24,838 bases of DNA from assembly GCA_002367635.1 (NCBI GenBank), contig DFDI01000090.1, forward strand, positions 9,583-34,420, in the 5' to 3' direction. Of the stretch, positions 24,154 to 24,838 are shown piece after piece. The notes below the pieces were generated by a model. It ran no database searches and was not told where the DNA came from. It saw nothing but the letters and a program-made list of their open reading frames with translations. Source of the stretch: Betaproteobacteria bacterium UBA3031 (GTDB lineage Bacteria; Pseudomonadota; Gammaproteobacteria; Burkholderiales; Eutrophovitaceae). Each line of letters starts with the position of its first letter. Position 1 is the stretch's first letter. A program made the position numbers and the translations under genes.

Positions 24154-24458
24154 ATTTTCAATCGCTCCACAATCCGTCCGCCTACCAAGTGTTCATCGAT
24201 AATTTCGTCAATGTCACTCTCATCAATAAAGGTATACCAAACCTCTTCCGGGTAAATCACGATAACCGGACCTTCATCACATCGATCTAAACAACCGGCC
24301 TGATTAATGCGTACACGGTCAGCCCCTGACATGCCGAGTGCTTTAATCTTTGCCTTAGCGTAATCCCTCAAGTTCTGAGAACCGCGGTCATTGCAAGAGG
24401 GTCGGCCATCTGTGCGTTGGTTACAACAGAAAAATACGTGGTGCTGATAAAAGCTCAT
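24150..24458 (-). CDS. Thioredoxin-like [2Fe-2S] ferredoxin
   Basis: This is a 102-residue protein of the thioredoxin-fold 2Fe-2S ferredoxin family. The start HHVFFCCNQRTDG is typical, and cluster ligands are probably Cys12 (or Cys11), Cys22, Cys56 and Cys60 in GCLDRC. The acidic C-terminal half (EEVWYTFIDESDIDEIIDEH) is usual for the group. The frame is open to 24623, but the upstream 55 residues do not resemble the family and would overlap the divergent DHH gene; ATG 24458 begins exactly where the family does. It is the first gene of a minus-strand run through hydrolase, hemJ, yggS, proC and yggT. The electron-transfer partner is unknown. Confidence 0.88.
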   Translation of the reverse strand: MSFYQHHVFFCCNQRTDGRPSCNDRGSQNLRDYAKAKIKALGMSGADRVRINQAGCLDRCDEGPVIVIYPEEVWYTFIDESDIDEIIDEHLVGGRIVERLKI

Positions 24459-24492
24459 AAGCGATAAAATAGTTGATACTGGTTGTTTATAG

Positions 24493-24498
24493 ATTATA
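24493..24498 (-). promoter_or_regulatory. Possible -10 box for the ferredoxin operon
   Basis: In the 84-bp divergent gap, the minus strand reads TATAAT at 24498-24493, about 35 bases before the ferredoxin ATG. No good -35 hexamer is seen at the expected distance, so this is only a tentative promoter. Confidence 0.3.
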
Positions 24499-24542
24499 TC
24501 GGAGACAATACGTGATACTCGTAAAATATGTATCGGCGGCCC

Positions 24543-24838
24543 ATGAGTGAGGTAGATGTTTTTAATGGCGATGCGGATGGGCTCTGTGGCATCACGCAGC
24601 TTAGGCTGGCTCAGCCCAAGCAATCCTCAGTCATTACCGGTGTAAAACGGGATAACGCGCTTTTAGTGCAAGCGTCACTTTCTGGCGTGAGCCAAGTCAC
24701 GGTCGTTGATATTTCTCTGCATACCAATCTATATGCGCTGAATAAGATGCTTGCTTCCGGCTGCAAGGTTGAATGGTTTGATCATCATCACCCTGGCGAG
24801 ATCCCAAAGCACCCTAATCTGACCGCTCATATTGACAC
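24543..24838 (+). CDS. DHH family phosphoesterase, 5' part
   Basis: An open frame runs from ATG 24543 off the right edge (98 complete codons). It begins MSEVDVFNGDADGLCG, the DHH-family first metal-binding motif, and has VTVVDISLHTN followed by EWFDHHHPGE, the DHH motif itself. These proteins are manganese-dependent phosphoesterases; this branch, usually about 300 residues, is not well characterised. An in-frame ATG at 24528 would add five residues; GGCGG just before 24543 mildly favours the shorter form. It is divergent from the ferredoxin gene. Confidence 0.82.
   Translation, partial: MSEVDVFNGDADGLCGITQLRLAQPKQSSVITGVKRDNALLVQASLSGVSQVTVVDISLHTNLYALNKMLASGCKVEWFDHHHPGEIPKHPNLTAHID

Overview
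The window looks like a chromosomal segment from a gammaproteobacterium, possibly a marine or uncultured one. The evidence is the set of housekeeping blocks: a homodimeric-type aceE with aceF; nadD-rsfS-rlmH-maf-rng in one run; yggS-proC-yggT in another; and hemJ, HemJ being the protoporphyrinogen oxidase of many proteobacteria that lack HemG. GC is intermediate, genes are densely packed, and no tRNA, rRNA, CRISPR array, insertion sequence, integrase or phage gene was seen. The lineage call is inference from gene content only.

Layout. (1) Bases 72-1848, minus strand: a DOMON-like protein followed by a NamZ/DUF1343 exo-muramidase, probably one operon for peptidoglycan sugar turnover. (2) 1892-3769: a ChaC-type gamma-glutamylcyclotransferase (plus) and an MFS transporter (minus) whose 3' ends overlap by 63 bp. 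(3) 3906-13005, plus strand: the accessory centrepiece, an eight-gene run of acyl-CoA synthetase, LivG-, LivH- and LivM-like ABC components, a lipoprotein solute-binding protein, a LivF-like ATPase, a PaaK-like ligase with an unusual nucleotide-loop region, and an AhpD-like peroxidase-related protein. It reads as an importer of an organic acid coupled to CoA activation; the substrate is unknown. (4) 13179-17214: pyruvate dehydrogenase E1 and E2, with no E3 gene beside them. (5) 17265-20916: nadD, rsfS (apparently starting at CTG), rlmH, maf and rng. (6) 20930-24458, minus strand: 2Fe-2S ferredoxin, alpha/beta hydrolase, hemJ, yggS, proC and yggT, tightly packed and convergent with rng. (7) 24543 to the edge: the start of a DHH-family phosphoesterase.

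The most interesting parts are the transporter-ligase cluster, in which a branched-chain-amino-acid-type ABC transporter lies between two adenylate-forming enzymes, and the PaaK-like member in which the usual Ser/Thr/Gly-rich phosphate-binding loop reads SSPGPIYEP. Smaller points are the non-canonical start of rsfS, a long-loop inverted repeat between rsfS and rlmH, and the DOMON-NamZ pairing. No wholly new defence or mobile system is evident.
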